A stretch of 64,000 nt of DNA from Liolophura sinensis (lineage: Eukaryota; Mollusca; Polyplacophora; Chitonida; Chitonidae): contig NC_088295.1 of assembly GCF_032854445.1 (NCBI RefSeq), positions 24,851,385-24,915,384 on the forward strand, read 5' to 3'. Below the pieces are notes generated by a model. The model was not told the DNA's origin. It made no database searches and saw nothing but the letters and a program-made list of their open reading frames with translations. The translations under genes and the position numbers were made by a program. Below, piece after piece: positions 50,564-62,500 of this stretch (the first letter of the stretch is position 1; each line of letters opens with the position of its first letter).

Positions 50564-50835
50564 TTGTGGCATCCATGGCTCAGTTGATTAGCACGCTAGC
50601 GCATCGTAATGACCCAAGAGTATCTCACCAACGCGGTCGCTAGGACTTCAAGTCCAGCTCATGCTGGCTTCCTGTCCGGCCGTACGTGGGAAGGTCTTCT
50701 AGCAGCCTGCGGATGGTCGTGGGTTTTCCTCGGGCTCTGCCCTGTTTCCACCCACCATAATGCCGACCGCCGTCGTATAAGTGAAATATTCTTGAGCACG
50801 GCGTAAAACACCAATCAAATAAATAAATAAATAAA
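50564..50835 (+). mobile_element. Complete tRNA-derived SINE with 11-bp target-site duplication
   Basis: Same family as 23029-23289: head TGGCATCCATGGCTCAGTTG, B-box-like ACTTCAAGTCC, body CGGATGGTCGTGGGTTTTCC, 3' module CCGCCGTCGTATAAGTGAAA and CTTGAGCACGGCGTAAAACA, then an AAAT tail. TCAAGACATAA lies exactly on both sides (50553-50563 and 50836-50846). Relative to the other copy it has a few CpG-decay differences (for example CACGGCG for TACGGCG). The 65-codon frame inside (50609-50806) translates the SINE body and is not a gene. Confidence 0.95.
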
Positions 50836-50846
50836 TCAAGACATAA

Positions 50847-53159
50847 CTAATACCAATTTAATGCACTGAAGACCTTCTGGTATATTTTAGAATATCAATC
50901 ACCCAGTTTAAAAGCACACATAGTGCAGGTACACTATATAGTTGTTTGAGTCTATCCGTCAGGCGACACTGACGGGCATGAGATTCTCACAACGCCAGCG
51001 GTGGGGCAGCTCCGTGACATGCTGTGACTAGAAGTGTTCTTCGCAGGAAGGATGCTCAGGCCCTGGTAGTAATTTCCGCACCTTGTCTACCCGATTAGGA
51101 AAAGGTATATCCGGGAAAAAAACTATCTGACTGTGATGAACATGCCTAATTTATGGCTCAGGGTGGCCTCCCAGTAACAGGCACCGCTAAAGGGTAATTG
51201 CAACCCACGGATGTGAAACATGGCTAAAACTGAAGCCGTTCGTGGTAACCTGGAATTCGTATTCTTCGTACGTGTTGATTTTGTCACTGGTTATGTCAAC
51301 ATCTATATGTAAAATATGACTTAATATTGTATGTTAAATGTTATTGCAACACAGCATTTTGAGTAACTTTAGACCACTGACGTTTAATAAATTGCAGTTA
51401 ACATCACTGTATTATTTTACCAAATTCTGCTTAAGCCATGGTGCAAGGGGGGCTATAATTTGCTACTATTTATGTACTTACGAAAACAATAAAACCCTAG
51501 CTAAGTGAAGACGCCGTATTTCACCATTTACTGTGACCTAATGCCAGCCATTACGCTGTCGTCGCTGCTCTGGTTTTACTCTCTATGCTGTGCTTCATTT
51601 ATAGTATAGTAACAGTGTGTGCAGCGACATATCCATAGGTTTCACCATCTATTAACGGAGTCAGTGCATAATCAACTGACTCTCCCCAAAACGACGCCTT
51701 TCCAGTGTATCTGATATCGTGAATATGCTACATTTTTTGGATTAACACCAAGGCACACAGGCAACACCAGTACAGTCTTCAGATACTCAGTCGAGAAAAC
51801 TTACGCCCGCGGTTCCGAGAAGCAGTGTCTGTGGCGTGTTTCCAGTAGCTTAGTATCGGGATACAGAATCGCTGGAAACTCCACCTCCTTGTTAACATGA
51901 TGGGTGGTGGGGGTGGGGGGACTTAATCTGCACGCCTACAGATTGTTATACAATGAACCTCACCTACCAAACTCTTCTGCCTAATCTCATTGACAGCTTA
52001 CACTTTGCAGGGGTTAATTCTTGTATACTATGATTATTCTTTGTTTTGGAGTTATGTATTGATTTTACCTTTACTGATTTCATACATGCTTATAGTCCAT
52101 CAGTATCATGTTGGGGGTAACCCAGAAGCTGTTATCCACAAGCAATGTACTATTCACTTACAACTACTAACTTTTAAAGGCCAGCAAAAATTTTGTCTAC
52201 ATGTTGCTGTTGTTGTTGTTCAGTTGTATTATCAATGAGCAATCCGTTTATGTTCTTGGGGTCGAGTAATAGGCCGTTGATTGACCCAATAATGCAGCTT
52301 ACTTGAATGGTGTGCTCTGAATTTTGAAACAAATTTGCATTCCGTTCTCAGGGGATAGGAAAAATCGTCGTGAGTGCAAACGATCGACAATTTCTAGAGC
52401 AACCAAACATTATTGTTTGAGGCTCATTGAATTCAAGCTCGACGGAATTAAGAAATCACTTTTTTTCTCGCGTTTCGAAGGTTAAAACTCAAGACTGGAA
52501 GTTTAATTCGATGGAAAAGCCCTGACAGGATTTGTAAGACTGTCCTCCGGCTAGACTATCCTGCTGACCTGGATTAAATGTCATCAGGATTACGTCTCGT
52601 AACAGATGTGGCTTTCAGTATTAAAGAGAAAAAAAATTGGTTTTCGTGAACAAACGTATTAACGCCACAAGAGGCCGGCTTCTCAGTGAAACACCTGTTT
52701 AGTCACTGTGTTACTGTGTCTGGATTCTCTTAATGAACGACCTTTTATTCATTAAAATGCCAAATCAAAGCACTCTTTGATTTTTTTTTATTTCGGTACC
52801 GAAAGTACTCACGTACTTACTTATTACATTAATATGTTAATTACGTGTCAGTTTTACAAACATTAAAGTTGTAACCTTGTTAGGTTATCATTCCATCAAT
52901 GTAACTTTCATCAATCCTGAAAAACACAACGATTTGCATAATCAAGGCAATCGAATGGCTGCGGAATTGGGACGAATTTCACAAAATTTTCTTAAATCAT
53001 ATTTCTAGTAACTTTTTTCATAAAAGACGTTTCCTGGGTTATCGCGTCATAAGGCGACACCATTTTCGAGAAAATTTACGAAAGATTGATTGACGAAGTT
53101 TTGTGGAAGTGGTCCTTGGTACTATCATTAATTAATAATTAAATCAAAGCCGTCTACCC
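50847..53159. other. No gene seen
   Basis: Contains a G-rich tract at 51901-51921 and a GTTGTTGTT run near 52205-52220. The plus frame 51990-52238 has hydrophobic patches but no recognised family. Confidence 0.5.
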
Positions 53160-53233
53160 ATAAGCCTGTCTGCCGTTATATCAACGGAAAAGTCTTGAGT
53201 ACGGCTTTAAACATCAACGAAATAAATAAATTG
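53160..53233 (+). mobile_element. SINE 3'-end fragment (AAAT-tail family)
   Basis: Diverged copy of the conserved end: CTGCCGTTATATCAACGGAA, AGTCTTGAGTACGGCTTTAA, ACATCAACGAAATAAATAAA. The head and body are missing. Confidence 0.75.
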
Positions 53234-53369
53234 CTGCCATCTATGGTTCGATTACAGGAACATGTCTCTTCAATTCAGCACTGGGACACCATATGACGAA
53301 ATCCTAACAATTTCCTCAATACAACTTGGCGTACGTTTCAACACAGGTACATCAGTCAATACCAAGGTG

Positions 53370-54025
53370 AGTACAACTGTGGTTCATTATAAGTACGGCA
53401 AATGTGGTCCACTATACAATTAGAGATAATTAAAATAACGCAACAGTCAGTGTAAAAACGGTGATCTTTACAGCTTTGGTTCACCACAAATACAACTATC
53501 AATGCAAAAGTGGTCTTCTTTACAATTATGGTTCACTGCAAATACAACAGTCCATACAAAAATGAACCTTTATGATTCATCACAAGTGTAATGGTCAAGT
53601 CCAAAGTGGAACTCAAAAGTTCATCACAAATAGAACAGTCAGTACAAAAGTGGACCTTTATGGTTCATCACAAACACAAGTGAATACAAAAGTGCACTTA
53701 TATGGTTCATCACAAATACAATAGTCAATTCAAAAGTGGAGTTCTATGATTCATCAAAATACGAGTCAATACAAAAGTGGTTCATCACAAATACAACAGT
53801 CCAGACAAAAGTTGACCTCTTTGGCTCATCACAAATACAATAGTCAGTACAAAAGTGGACCTCTACGGTTCATCACAAATACAACAGTCAAGACAAAATT
53901 GACCTCTTTGGCTCATCACAAATACAATAGTCAATACAAAAGTGGACCTCTATGGTTCATCACAAATACAACACGCAAGACCAAAGCGGACATACATGGT
54001 TTATCACAAGTCCAACAGTCATAAG
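53370..54025. repeat. 42-45-bp tandem array, about 14 degenerate units
   Basis: Units carry TGGTTCATCACAAATACAAC, then AGTCAATACAAAAGTGGACC, then TCTA. Starts at 53823, 53868, 53910 and 53954 show spacing of 42-45 bp. Upstream units are shorter or more diverged, and alternate units use GGCTCATC and GGTTCATC, suggesting a two-unit (about 87-bp) higher period at the right end. The open frame 53746-54024 follows the repeat and is not a gene. Confidence 0.93.
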
Positions 54026-54903
54026 TTTTCATCGAAGGCCTCGTGGTCTTTTAAGCGACCATCCCGTCAGAGCACTCAATGCTAATCCTATCCCTCTTGT
54101 TACAGGTACATGTACGTTAATCGTTGGTCAGGCAGTCCTCCATACGATCACCAGTCAAAGCCAAAGTGGTCGTCTAAGAGTGCGGTATGGTATGTGTGCG
54201 CGTGCATGAGGCAATGACCAGACACTCCTCTATAAGGGTTTATTTCAGCTATCTGGCGAGGTTTATGGGCATCTTCCGGCTTTTGCTAGAACCTCCGTTA
54301 AGAGGTTCTTCAGCTACCTGGCCATTTTACAACTGTACACGGGGTTTCTTCTGCACTGATCGACGCTGTGTTCTATTTCTGATATTGGTTTCCTCCGAGA
54401 CTAGCCAGCCTCAAGTAAGGTTTTCCAGTTATACATGACACAATAATGGGGTTCCTGAAATTAGTTTGTACAGTTCTTGGAACGTTCTTGGGTCACCAGT
54501 TGTGCAAAATTGTATTAGTTACTATGGTTGTTGATATGTTTACTTCTGTCTACAATACAGATATTGTGGCAGTTAGTTTGTTTATCGTTGTTTTCACGAC
54601 CGCTTCATATAAGCCAACCAAGACATGTTTTCATAATAAGTGCTTGTACTGACATGCTTAACATAAGGCGTGTTTTTCCGCTTAAGTGCTAATTTGAAGA
54701 CACTTTTCACAGTGATACAAGATGTAGAACACCCTGTGTATTCCTCAATATCCAACGAATATCGATCGACGGATGTTTGAACAGCTAGCGATCTACCGCA
54801 TGTATAGCAATAGCTGTGCTTTTGTTTGAAAGCTGACGTCATCTATATGTATCTCTGCGCACTGCCACGTGCACCCCTGAGTGATGAAAAGACATGGCAT
54901 CTC
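54026..54903. other. No gene seen; small hairpin
   Basis: AGAACCTC (54288-54295) and GAGGTTCT (54302-54309) form an 8-bp perfect stem with a 6-base loop. The phrases CAGCTATCTGGC (54247) and CAGCTACCTGGC (54311) flank it as a direct repeat. The plus frame 54446-54652 is hydrophobic but unrecognised. Confidence 0.5.
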
Positions 54904-55103
54904 TGGTGTAAAATATCAAATTAACGAAAACATCAGGTCTTTACAACGTATGGTTTGTGTGTGAACAAGAGCTTTACAAATGCTCGGTACGGGTAATAAA
55001 AAATGGTGTAAAATATCAAATTAACGAAAACATCAGGTCTTTACAACGTATGGTTTGTGTGTGAACAAGAGCTTTACAAATGCTCGGTACGGGTAATAAA
55101 AAA
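54904..55103. repeat. Exact 100-bp tandem duplication
   Basis: The 100 bases starting TGGTGTAAAATATCAAATTA at 54904 recur without any difference at 55004. No partial third copy is seen on either side. Identity over the full length means a very recent duplication or an assembly error. No gene lies in it. Confidence 0.97.
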
Positions 55104-57522
55104 TTCAGATAAAACTGATTATGCCTTAAGGCAACATCCGCATAATTTCATCCCTATCATGTCCATATATTCACACGGTGTTTTTTTATTAAAATTCAGC
55201 CTCTGACAATATTTTCTGCAAAGAATGTTTTCTAAGCTACAGCGACCCTGTTTAAATAATCTACAGAAGCACGGCCGGGGTATTCCTGGTTCTGGTCGTA
55301 GCCTCCGAAAGGGATTGCTGGTGATTTTGAGCCCTATTAGATATTTACAAAATTAAAATAAGATTGTTGTACAATTAGAATCAATTCTGAAACAAATGGA
55401 AACAATTCTAAGCACCAATGGTGACCGCATGATGTAGGCAATCGACTACTCGCTGGGTTTTATGCTTAAATTTGGTGATGGTGGCTTCTAAGATGAGAAC
55501 AGTGCTGAACTAGTTATCGCGGACCTAAGAGACAGCACCTCGGCTTGAATACAGCGTTTCGATAATTTTACTGTATTTTATAAGAGAAAACATCCCTTTT
55601 TTGCGAGAAGCACAAATTAATAAAACTTCTCCAGTTCTAATAAATTCAGAGCAAAAAATTATAGAAGGTTTATTAATTTTAAGCATTGTCCGGTGAGATG
55701 CCGTCTTCTCAGTCCCATAAACCTTCGACATCTCTGGTAAACTTAGAGGTGTCTCTGATATTTGTTATTTAGAAACTGCTGACTAAACGCTAAAATGAAC
55801 GAAAGAAACGTTTTTGTATAATGTGAACTTGTGAAAATGAATTGGGCCGAGACGGTATGCTACTGTACTTTCATCTGGCATAATTTATAATATCGTCGTT
55901 GAATATTACATCTTTGCAGTATTGCCATTTGTTCTACATGTTGTTAGGTAAAATCTCGTTGAAAGAAAATTTGATACTTTTAAAAAGCTTGAGTAGATTG
56001 ATTTCCACTGAAATTTGTTTTAGCCAGGTAATGTCTGGCCAAAATAGACATTATCATGATTAGTTAACATGTTAGACAGACGACGTCAAACCATATCATT
56101 TATTTCTGAAAATATTACAAGCTATCCCCATCTGCTCCAGTAAAAGAGAAAATTAATTTCAAACAACCTGACGAATAAATGTGAAGTATTTCAAAATGGG
56201 CAAGAGATAAAATGACTTCTGACCTTTGCGGAAGAAGCCCCATTAACTGTGCAGTTTAGCAGATGTTAATATTGGCAGATGTAGCGATCGTACAAAAGGC
56301 TGGTGTATACTGAAGCTATTTCATTTTACAGCTATGTGACGATGAATCTCTATGTGTGCGACATATATTGGTGTTACCACATTCAGGCCACAAAACAAAT
56401 GTACCAGATAACAAATGAAACAGTCTTAGGCATATCGTACTAAGACACCATTAGACATCTAGAATGTGAAAAAATAATGCTCTCGTTCATGATGTGAATG
56501 CCCTTTTCTCGTTGTGAGAATAGTTACTTCGTTGACAAAGAAACGTTTACCTTGTCAGTTGAAAGAATCGTTTTCAATATTTTGTTGTGATAATAATTCG
56601 ACTGTATGAAAACAACCAGTTTGTTGAAATAACAACCAATGGCCTTAACAGCGCACCTACATATATAGTAGGAGATCAAACCAACTGTATTCTTCTCCTT
56701 TGAAGTGCTTAACTGAATATTTACATTGAGTACATAAGCAGACTGCAGTCCGTGAAAATTGTCATGACAGCCGCTGGGTCAGAAGATTGATGGAGAAGAG
56801 AGATTCCTATCGTTCACTTGAGGTCCACTGGTGTAATCCGGGTAGACAGAACAAGAAGAGAGCTTGAAATAACACAGAACACTCAGACTGTAGATCTCGC
56901 TATCCGAGCGGACACAGATAACTCCTAGACAAAGAAGAGACTATATCAGCCACATAAACTCCTTGTTTCCATTTATACACAAGTGCCACTATTCAACACT
57001 TGTACTATATTGTCATGGTATCCACGGAGCAAGGGTGGATAATGTCTGTGAAACTTTACTGGGGTTAAACGGATCATATCATTGTTTGCCTTTCTACGGC
57101 TAAAAAGAATCGTGAAAATAAAACTAACAAGTGCGTGGTTGATGTTACGGGATATGTTTAGAGATATTCTAATGTCTAGACAAGATGTGCTTGTAATTTT
57201 TCTTTTCCAATAATGCCTTACACTGTCTGAGAAGAATGATGTTCACGCTATTTCATCTCCGTCGGTAGTGTGGCAGGCCTTCGACAGTCTCTACTTCTAC
57301 AATGAACATGGCCAAATTTATATTCTTACAGTGATACTATTATATCGTTCGTTATTGTGTAACTGCAGCTTGACAGAAGAACGCGGACAGTACAAAATGG
57401 ACATTTCTTTTACAGTGGGATAAACATTTCCATCGACATGTCTTTCCAGATTAGAAATAGTTACGTAACCTCGTCACGGAGTGCAAAGCGTTGGCGTAAG
57501 GAGCTGGCGCTAATATGTCGTG
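55104..57522. other. No gene seen
   Basis: AT-rich sequence with one short minus frame (55525-55731) that has no recognised family. No repeat was noticed. Confidence 0.5.
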
Positions 57523-57825
57523 TCAAATGACCAGTGTCAAGTGCTTTTCCCCCTCCGATGATTGAAGTAGTTCTCCATTAAGACGCCAAAAGTGTTGAGA
57601 GCTTGTTATAATAGTGCCAGTGTCAGTGTTCGACCATCCTTGGTAACCAGGAGTAGCAAACGCAAGAAGTGGCGGGCATCGATGAGGTGACCAGTGGAAC
57701 ACTATAGTAATACTCTTCATGACCTCTTTATCTGATATTTTAACTTCTTCTGACACTTCTGACACATGACAGGCTTGTGATTCAACGATAACGGAATATG
57801 ATATGGTTAGTAAACCAAACGACAC
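57523..57825 (-). CDS. Unrecognised open frame, possible exon (weak)
   Basis: A minus-strand frame of about 100 codons, open further upstream to about 57865. Its N-terminal part has a hydrophobic stretch (FGLLTISYSVIV) followed by SQACHVSEVSEEVKISDKE and later HWSPHRCPPLLAFATPGYQG, with balanced, protein-like composition and few biased runs. It starts at GTG, not ATG, so if real it would be an internal or last exon; AACAG before 57844 is a poor acceptor. No family is recognised and no partner exon was found. It may well be chance. Confidence 0.15.
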   Translation of the reverse strand: MSFGLLTISYSVIVESQACHVSEVSEEVKISDKEVMKSITIVFHWSPHRCPPLLAFATPGYQGWSNTDTGTIITSSQHFWRLNGELLQSSEGEKHLTLVI

Positions 57826-57865
57826 ATACTTGGTGTTGAATTCTGTTAATATCTCAGATTGGAGT

Positions 57866-59297
57866 TATTCCTCTTATTCTTTAAGTGTATACTTATGCTT
57901 GTACTACACTGAAACCATGATCACGTTAAAAGCGAGATGTGCACAAAACTTGAAAGAAAATATACATTTGAAATAAAAACAAGTACATGTTTGCCTGCCC
58001 TTGATATTTCTAAAATACAGGGACAACAGTATGAATAAAATAAACTGGAATTAGTTAGTTGAGTTCACACCTATTGCACGTGACTGGCTAGCCAGATGAG
58101 CTTCACGGGTGAATTATCAACAGAAAAAAGAGGCATAAGTACAGTTTATGCAACATATGAGTTATATCGAGTCGCAGGATTAGATGATCCCTAAATTATT
58201 GATGTGAAGCTATCGGTCTAAGTCCAGACGTCAGTGAAGGTTCTTTGACACCATTTGAATCACAAAACGTAATTGACATAAGGTTCAGATTTATTCTTCA
58301 TATTACCTTTATAGCCAAATAAGAACATTTCCTATTCATATCCTTATATCACGCTCAAATAAACGAAAGGGATTGCTGCACGACAGAAGTGGAAACGAGA
58401 ACAACGCGTTATACCATTCTGTTAGTTACGCTACAAGAGTTATTTTGCTGGGGAAAAGCTGAAGTAGGACAGCATGGAAACATTCCGTTACAAGCACGTA
58501 TTTGGGTGGCAAATGACAGGCTGAACTATACTGATTACTGTAACCGGATATAAGCTGTCGGATTGGATTATCATCTGGTCGGCATTTCGGCATGATTGAA
58601 CATCAAGGTAACTGACCAGGGCCAGTCAGTCTACGGATGCAAACGCTGAAGGGACCAATCGTTTAGCTGTAACGCACTGACCTTTGGTGGATTTACGTAA
58701 AGCTTTTTGCCGCCGGGAACTGAACACAGACAACTGTTAAGTTACTTGATAAACGGAAATTACAGAGCCATTTTTCTTTCTGTGTGGATCAAAGAACTCC
58801 CACAGACTGGAATTATTATCAGTATTCCACACAAAATAAGATCATATATATCAGCTTTCCCATGTTACCGGAACTGCACAACTACAAGAAATATGTAGGT
58901 GGCGAATTGAAGTCATTGTTTTTGAAAAAATTTTAGTTCATTACATGAGTGTCAAGGTGTTCTGTTCGATATTGATGATGAATAATATAACCGATTGATG
59001 ACAGGTTTGGTAACAGGTTTATGCGCACTGTGAATTAATAATATATTATTTTAAGACCTTTTGAATAGAAAAGCTGCCGTGTTAACAAACATCTATCCTG
59101 AATTATGTCTATACCCTTCCATACTGATAATAAGCACATCGTTATGGCTGTACCTTGAGGTGCCATTTGATATCCACCCTGACTCCACGACATTCACCAT
59201 GCAGCTGTGTCGCGGAAGGGAACTGTTATACATGTAAATGTATCTAACACGATTACAGGCTTCTTTTCGTAACAAGCCTCTCGAATGCAGCTATCAA
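57866..59297. other. No gene seen
   Basis: Two short open frames (58707-58898 plus, 59093-59275 minus) without features. No repeat was noticed before the 84-bp array. Confidence 0.5.
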
Positions 59298-59530
59298 ATT
59301 GCTTAGTTTTGGGAGAGATCCTTAAACCCCGTTGGAGAAACGTCGGAGAACATTGGGGAAAGTATTAGGAAGCATCATCTAATTGCTTAGTTTCGCGAAA
59401 GATCCATCAACCTAATTAGAGAAACATTAGAGAACATTGGGGAAAGTATTAGGAAGCATCATCTAATTGCTTAGTTTCGCGAAAGATCCATCAACCTAAT
59501 TGGAGAAACGTTGGAGAAATATTAAGAAAT
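59298..59530. repeat. 84-bp tandem array, nearly three units
   Basis: ATTGCTTAGTTT starts at 59298, 59382 and 59466, an exact 84-bp step. Units two and three share GCGAAAGATCCATCAACCTA; units one and two share GAACATTGGGGAAAGTATTA. The third unit ends early, after GGAGAAACGTTGGAGAAA. Within a unit, GGAGAAACGT and GGAGAACAT are themselves a small internal repeat. Confidence 0.93.
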
Positions 59531-62500
59531 ATTTTAATAAGTGCAGTGCTGTGGTTGGAGAACTTCTAGAAAATCCCAACATTCTTCCATATAAAAAACA
59601 TTCATTTCCTACCCCACCACCTGGTTCCAGGGCCATTGTTAATGGTGATATTTTTACCTGATTCCGGGTTTTATTTTAGATATAGTTTCAGGATTTTGTT
59701 TGGAGGACATCAGTTAGCACAAGGCGAGTACTGAAAAGTCAAAAGATTGAATTAAAATATTTCCCGTAATTTCACTTTTAATTTCACACGTCTGTATCTC
59801 AAATGATAACACATAAAAATGGGGATTATGTGGATGATATATTTGTATAAAAGGACGACGTCAACTCATGAACATTTTATTGTGGTACAATTACACTCGT
59901 ACAAAGATCACCCAATTGTGCATCAGTTTGCATCAACTTAGTGATTGCTATATCTCCACCATAAATGAATCGGAACTACAAACACGCCAAGTTTCGCCAT
60001 TTTTGTAATAATCAATGTGTAACATAGCAAACCATTATCACTATGGAGATTCAGTGGAAAGGCTCTTTGTGGCACTGATTTACCTGTGTATTTGTATTGT
60101 TGTGGTGTACAGGTACGGTAGTCAACAATTTTGTTTATTTTCTGTTTATTGGAGGGAATATTCTCGAATACTCTCATGACCAAATTAAAAATATACCAAT
60201 TGTTTCAAAACGAAATCATTGGGCATAATGGATAACCATTACCGATTTTTATTAGGGGGTATTTTTCCACACGTTTGGAATAATTGGTCTATTGGTCATA
60301 GCAAATTAAAAGTGATAGCTAACGCCTTAAGTGTGCAAGAGGTATGCAGGGTTTCGATCGTTCTTATAATTTTTACCTGTCACAACACACGTGTATTCAG
60401 CAAAACGAACTGTCAAGGCGGATACTGTCTTACTTGTTTAGCATTATGGGATGGTCATCAAATATCACACTGAGGGGACATAGCTGTCATAATGGGGGTT
60501 ATTGTGCCTTAATATGACTGGCCACACGTTATTCTCGATTACCACACGTTATTCTTGGGCGTCACTGGGCAGCAGTCTCCAGTGATTGCTGATTTCTTAG
60601 TATAAAAAGATATCGTTACATAACATATATCATGTTAGCATGATATCATAACTTTAATGTATTAGAAGGTATTTCTCTTTACTTTCTCAAAATAACGTAT
60701 CACTAGTGTTTCATGGACACTAGTAATAGAAAATCAGTGGATTGTTTTTATGTAGTGTCAAGTTCGATACACTTAGTAAGCTACCTAACACAGTACCGTG
60801 CAAGCGTACCCAGGACTGCGACTAATTTGAATGAGTCAGGTACGAACTCTTGACCTCACAAGCCTTGTTTATTGTCTAAAGATTTAAAATCACGGTCACG
60901 TGCTTCTTTTGCTGAGTCGCCTTTCCGCACATGGCCATACACTCAGCTCCCCTGGAAAAAAAGCCCGAGTCATCTTCAAATTCTGATCCGTTTGGCAGAT
61001 TGATCCGCCCAACAAAGGTGATACATCAAGGATTAATCAATATTTTAAAAGAAACCTCCTGGAAACAGCCGTGTGGATAAGGCTGTGATCTGCTCGAATT
61101 CAGTGGCGTGTTAAGTTTATTCTTAAATTAAAGTTTTGATACAGGGCAGTTAAAATATCCAAAAGTTATCGGTAAGCTGTTGAATTTTAATCGAGCCCTG
61201 TCTAATCTGTACTGTGTCTGATGCTTACTGAGCAGTGAAGCTTGTCTAAGTTGTTGTTGTTTTTCAACAAGGGACCACTAATCCGGCTTCATGCCCGATC
61301 GGATGACTGTCTGTAGAGAAAAGTACCAATCCTGGCAGTAGACTGGAGAGACTTCCAGGCTATTAGGTACCGTATGACGTACCGAAAGCTACAGCGCTAC
61401 TCGGCTGTTACGAACAGGTCTGACCATCTAGTTATACAACAATCGTCTGGACATTTCACTTGTACAAAAAGAAGAGAAAACAGCTTAAAAAACAGTGACC
61501 TGTACCAGTGATCTAAAACACAGAAAACTGCTTTCTCTCTAAATTTCACATTTATAAGAAAGAAAAGCACCTTCACACTATGTAGGCCTACACCCTACTG
61601 CGTGTGCTCTACTAACCGTTTTTGCTTGTTTCTGTGGTCTTTTTGAGGTCTTGGAATGGGTGTGGTGGAGGTGGAGAGTAGAGTTTTGGGGTGGGTGGGT
61701 GGGTGGATGTTTGGGGGTAGTAGGACGTTAGAGACATTTGGGCGTCACTATCTGTGTCTGATGAAATTTCCCTACGTAAACATTTATGACGAATGAAGCA
61801 CGACCACTTGCTCTCCATACGAGTAAACATGATCAGAGGTCTTATAACACAGATCTTTTTGCACCAACACACTGGCAAAGGCATTGTTACAAACATTAAT
61901 TTTTGGTTATCATGGCGAGATCAAATCCACTTGGTCCTTGGGCTATCCCATTACTGCATATTAACATAACAGTACCTTTGTTACTCACTTTGTTTCAATC
62001 TCAAAAAAATATGATCTTTTTGAGGTGCTAGGTGTTAACGAGTGAAAAAAGTTTAAATCATTGATATATCACCATTATACGCAATCATGCTTTTGCTATC
62101 TATTATGTCCCTTTTGTTTTAGTTGTCGGATGTTATTTCAAGACTATATACTAGACAACATAAAACATGCTTGTGACCTTTCATTTATAGTTTATAACTT
62201 CTAGAGTTTACCGCTATTGTGCACTCGTATTGTTCAGAAATAGGTCAACAACAGCAACACTCCATGAGACTCCATCGACAAATCGACTTTTGCAACAAAG
62301 GGCATTGTGGGTTGAATGACGTCAGTGGCAGAGAGATAATCGGGTGTCTATAAATAGAACAGGATCATTGTGATAGGATGACTAAATGAACCTGTTCACT
62401 TCCGATCCACTCTTGTAATGAATTTGCTGAAGTATTTTTATCTCTGTGATTCAGAGCTTACCTGACATTTTGTGCGCTGTTACCCTGACAAACAAAAAAA

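Noticed and set aside
50609-50806. 65-residue ORF with a near twin at 23049-23246, which might suggest a conserved protein
   Set aside because: Both are translations of the same SINE body, which carries target-site duplications and Pol III boxes. The similarity is due to the repeat.
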